From: Deltaproteobacteria bacterium
GTDB lineage: Bacteria > Desulfobacterota > Binatia > UBA1149 > SPBQ01
Length of the DNA stretch: 64,000 bases
Assembly: GCA_029262375.1 (NCBI GenBank)
Contig: JAJCZM010000053.1
Location: forward strand, 204,447 to 268,446
Direction of reading: 5' to 3'
Part shown: one piece after another, positions 61,621 through 64,000 of the stretch
How positions within the stretch are numbered: position 1 is the first letter of the stretch
Layout: every line of letters starts with the position of its first letter
The notes under the pieces: generated by a model
The model's database searches: none
Told to the model about the DNA's origin: nothing
The model's input: the letters and a program-made list of their open reading frames with translations, nothing else
Program-made: the position numbers and the translations under genes

Positions 61621-63150
61621 ATGGACGAATCGAACGAACGAGCAATCATCATCGGCGCCGGGTTCTCCGGTCTTTGCCTCGCTTATCATTTGGGCAAGCA
61701 GGGCATTCCCTACACCGTTCTCGAGAAAGGCAGCGATGTCGGCGGCACGTGGCGAGAGAATACCTATCCGGGCGCCGCCTGTGACATTGCGTCGATGTCG
61801 TACTGTTTCTCGTTCGCACAGAAGTCGGATTGGACCCGCAAGTGGTCGTCGCAGCCGGAGATCCTCGAGTACATCCGCGGCTGCGTCGATGATCTGGGGA
61901 TCCGCGAGCACATTCGTTTCGATTGCGAGGTTGTGTCCGCCGAGTTCGACGAGGGGCGCGGTCTGTGGACGGTGCGGACGGCGGACGGCGAGGAACTCGA
62001 GGCGAAGGTTCTCGCTAGCGGCGTAGGCCAACTGCATCGACCCGCGACGCCGAACATTGCGGGTGCTGCCGATTTCGAGGGACCAATGTTTCATTCTGCG
62101 CGTTGGGATCACGGTGTGGATCTCACGGGCAAGACGGTCGCAGTCATCGGGAATGCGGCAAGCGCGATCCAGTTCATCCCGCAGATAGCGAAGACCGCCG
62201 CACGCCTGAAAGTATTTCAACGTAGCGCCAACTGGATGCTCAAGCGCAACGATCGTGCTTATACCGACGTCGAAAAGGCACGTTTCGCGCGCTACCCGTT
62301 ACTTGCCAAATTGTATCGCTACAGGATTTGGTTTGAGAACGAGTGTAAGTTTCCCGTGTTTGCGGGCAACAAGATCGGCCAAGACTTGTTCCATCGTCTC
62401 GCCGAGAAACACCTCGATGAGAAGATCTCCGATCCGGAGCTGCGTAGACTGCTGACGCCCGACTATCCGATCGGCGCGAAGCGCATACTCATTTCAGATG
62501 ACTACTACGATGCTCTCAATCGCGACAACGTAGAACTCATCGCCGCGGGCATCGACCGGATCACGCCGGACGCCTTGGTGACGAGTTCGGGTGAGAAGCA
62601 CGAAGTCGATGTGATCGTCTTTGCCACCGGGTTTGCGACGACGGAGTTTTTGGTTCCGATGAAAATCACCGGTCGCAACGGTGTGCGCCTCGAAGAAAAA
62701 TGGAAGGACGGTGCCGAGGCGTATCTTGGCATCTCGGTTAGCGGCTTCCCGAATTTCTTCATGATGTACGGACCGAACACGAATCTCGGTCACAACTCGA
62801 TCATCTTCATGATCGAATGCCAGGTTGCTTACATCATGGACTGCATCCGTCGGCTTCGCGCCGGCGGTTCGAGTTGGCTCGATCTGAGCGAGGCGGCACA
62901 GCGCGAGTACAACCGCGAGCTGCAAGAGACGTTGGCCGGGCGAATCTGGTCGAGAGTGGGGTCGAGTTGGTACAAGAACGCCGCCGGTAAGATCACCAAC
63001 AACTGGTCGGGATCGACGATTGAGTATTGGTGGCGCACACGCCGCGCCGACATGAAGAACTACACTTTAATGCGAGCCGATTTCGCGGTCGCAACCGACT
63101 CAGCCGACGCAGCGAACTCGGCGACGTCGCGGTCCGGCGACAGCCGCTGA
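61621..63150 (+). CDS. Flavin-containing monooxygenase, Baeyer-Villiger type
   Basis: 509 residues. The FAD Rossmann motif IIGAGFSGLCLAYHLG is at residues 11-26. The Baeyer-Villiger fingerprint FxGxxxHxxxW is present as FEGPMFHSARW near 152-162. The NADPH region reads VIGNAASAIQ, a less usual form of GxGxSA. The C-terminus has FATGFATTEFL and GPNTNLGHNS, common to BVMOs. These convert ketones to esters or lactones using NADPH and O2. The substrate is unknown; the neighbours suggest cyclic or branched ketones. It follows the DsbA pair by 68 bases. Confidence 0.92.
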   Translation: MDESNERAIIIGAGFSGLCLAYHLGKQGIPYTVLEKGSDVGGTWRENTYPGAACDIASMSYCFSFAQKSDWTRKWSSQPEILEYIRGCVDDLGIREHIRFDCEVVSAEFDEGRGLWTVRTADGEELEAKVLASGVGQLHRPATPNIAGAADFEGPMFHSARWDHGVDLTGKTVAVIGNAASAIQFIPQIAKTAARLKVFQRSANWMLKRNDRAYTDVEKARFARYPLLAKLYRYRIWFENECKFPVFAGNKIGQDLFHRLAEKHLDEKISDPELRRLLTPDYPIGAKRILISDDYYDALNRDNVELIAAGIDRITPDALVTSSGEKHEVDVIVFATGFATTEFLVPMKITGRNGVRLEEKWKDGAEAYLGISVSGFPNFFMMYGPNTNLGHNSIIFMIECQVAYIMDCIRRLRAGGSSWLDLSEAAQREYNRELQETLAGRIWSRVGSSWYKNAAGKITNNWSGSTIEYWWRTRRADMKNYTLMRADFAVATDSADAANSATSRSGDSR

Positions 63151-63180
63151 GCGGCATGACTATTTCTGGAGGTATGGGTA

Positions 63181-63954
63181 GTGCCCTTTGATTTCGTAGA
63201 ACTTGCCGAAGCGAAGAATCGCAGCGGGATGCGCATGATCGTCGTCCCCGGACTTCCCAGCCCGTGGGGGGAGGCGGCGAAAGGGATCTTTCACGTGAAG
63301 CAGATCCCCTGGGTGGCGGTAAGACTGAACGTCGGCAGCGACGAGATGGTGCAATGGGCCGCTGGGCACCGGAGTGCACCGGTGGCCTTCTACAACGACG
63401 AGTCGCCGCGAACCGGTTGGGCGGAGATCCTGCTGATGGCTGAGCGCGTCGCGCCCGAGCCTGCGTTGCTTCCTGCCGATGCGGGTGATCGCGCGACCGT
63501 GTTGGGGCTGTCGCACGAGATCTGCGGTGAGATGGGACTCGGCTGGTGCCGTCGCAATGCCGGTGTCCACGTCGGTCTGAAAGGCGAGGGGGGATTTCCG
63601 AAAGAGATTGCCGGTTATCTTGCCCACAAGTACGACTACCGAGCCGAAGAGGGCGAGCAGTATCAGCAGCGCGCGCTCGACATCCTGCGGCTACTCTCGG
63701 AGCGACTCGATGCGCAGGCGTCAGCGGGAAGCAGGTTCCTGGTTGGCGATTCGCTGAGCGCCGCCGACATTTACTTCGCGACGTTCATGGCACTGCTCAA
63801 GCCTTTGTCGCCCGAAAAATGTCCCATGCCCGACGTGCTACGTGCTGCCTTTGAGGCGACCGATGCGGCGACGGTGGAGGCCTTGGTGCCGCAGCTGCTC
63901 GCGCACCGCGACTTCATCTATGAGGAGTATCTGGAACTACCGATGACGCTCTGA
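63181..63954 (+). CDS. GST-like protein
   Basis: 257 residues. The N-terminal part lacks a canonical GST thioredoxin Cys but has VVPGLPSPWGEAAKGIFHVKQIPWVAVRLN and SAPVAFYNDE, matching GST-like thioredoxin domains with a P-loop-like cis-Pro (SAPVA). The C-terminal helical domain contains RFLVGDSLSAADIYFATFMALL, the GST N-capping box region. It may conjugate or reduce electrophilic products. The GTG start is chosen because GGAGG lies eight bases upstream (63168-63172). It is 30 bases after the monooxygenase. Confidence 0.86.
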   Translation: MPFDFVELAEAKNRSGMRMIVVPGLPSPWGEAAKGIFHVKQIPWVAVRLNVGSDEMVQWAAGHRSAPVAFYNDESPRTGWAEILLMAERVAPEPALLPADAGDRATVLGLSHEICGEMGLGWCRRNAGVHVGLKGEGGFPKEIAGYLAHKYDYRAEEGEQYQQRALDILRLLSERLDAQASAGSRFLVGDSLSAADIYFATFMALLKPLSPEKCPMPDVLRAAFEATDAATVEALVPQLLAHRDFIYEEYLELPMTL

Positions 63955-64000
63955 TCGAGCTCGGGAGTGTGGGGCCGCGGGGCGAGGTCTGAACCGGACC

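Overview
The window is a GC-rich bacterial chromosome segment (roughly 60% G+C by eye) from a Gram-negative organism: it carries apolipoprotein N-acyltransferase (Lnt), which acts on outer-membrane lipoproteins. It combines many FAD, acyl-CoA, P450 and flavin monooxygenase catabolic genes with large secreted proteins built from Myxococcus-type Cys-rich (DUF4215) repeats, thrombospondin type-3 repeats, a von Willebrand A domain and lamin-tail domains. That mixture points to a deltaproteobacteria-like lineage such as Myxococcota or Candidatus Binatota. The lineage is an inference; no rRNA or other marker gene is present. I found no tRNA, rRNA, CRISPR array, insertion sequence or phage gene.

Layout. 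1-1534: 3' part of a secreted beta-helix/Cys-rich protein. 1729-2124: a RidA-family gene with an altered active site. 2163-6276 (minus): lnt, a DUF1214-like gene and a sulfotransferase. 6382-9864: an adenylate cyclase/AAA/TPR signalling protein. 9829-13248 (minus): an M3 metallopeptidase and a cyclopropane-fatty-acid-synthase-like methyltransferase. 13479-22092: a surface glycoconjugate cluster on the plus strand (GT4, two methyltransferases, a flippase, a GT-C membrane protein fused to HEAT-like repeats). 22147-27137: a VOC protein, an aromatic-ring hydroxylase, a crotonase relic, an acyl-CoA synthetase and a nitroreductase. 27142-29186 (minus): two thioesterases and an EEP-family hydrolase. 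29348-32233: a MarR regulator with a perfect palindrome upstream, followed by a molybdopterin oxidoreductase. 32345-41149: a Lys/Ala-rich basic protein, two SDRs, an LLM flavin enzyme, an acyl-CoA dehydrogenase pair, a CYP125-like P450, a small anchored protein and a class II aldolase-like protein.

41146-56926 is the least conventional part. Five long secreted proteins, all on the minus strand, flank a plus-strand group of three genes (VTC domain, DUF4956 membrane protein, HlyD-like fusion protein). Their C-termini fall into recurring types: a roughly 60-residue dockerin-like Cys module in two of them, a beta-rich module in one that resembles the end of the protein at position 1, and a Cys-rich helical tail. 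These could be targeting or anchoring signals of a surface display system that is not otherwise visible here.

57117-63954 is a co-directional catabolic run: a GlcD-type FAD oxidase, a ThDP-dependent decarboxylase/synthase, two DsbA-fold proteins, a Baeyer-Villiger-type monooxygenase and a GST-like protein. With the P450/acyl-CoA dehydrogenase region it suggests breakdown of hydrophobic, possibly sterol- or terpenoid-like, compounds.
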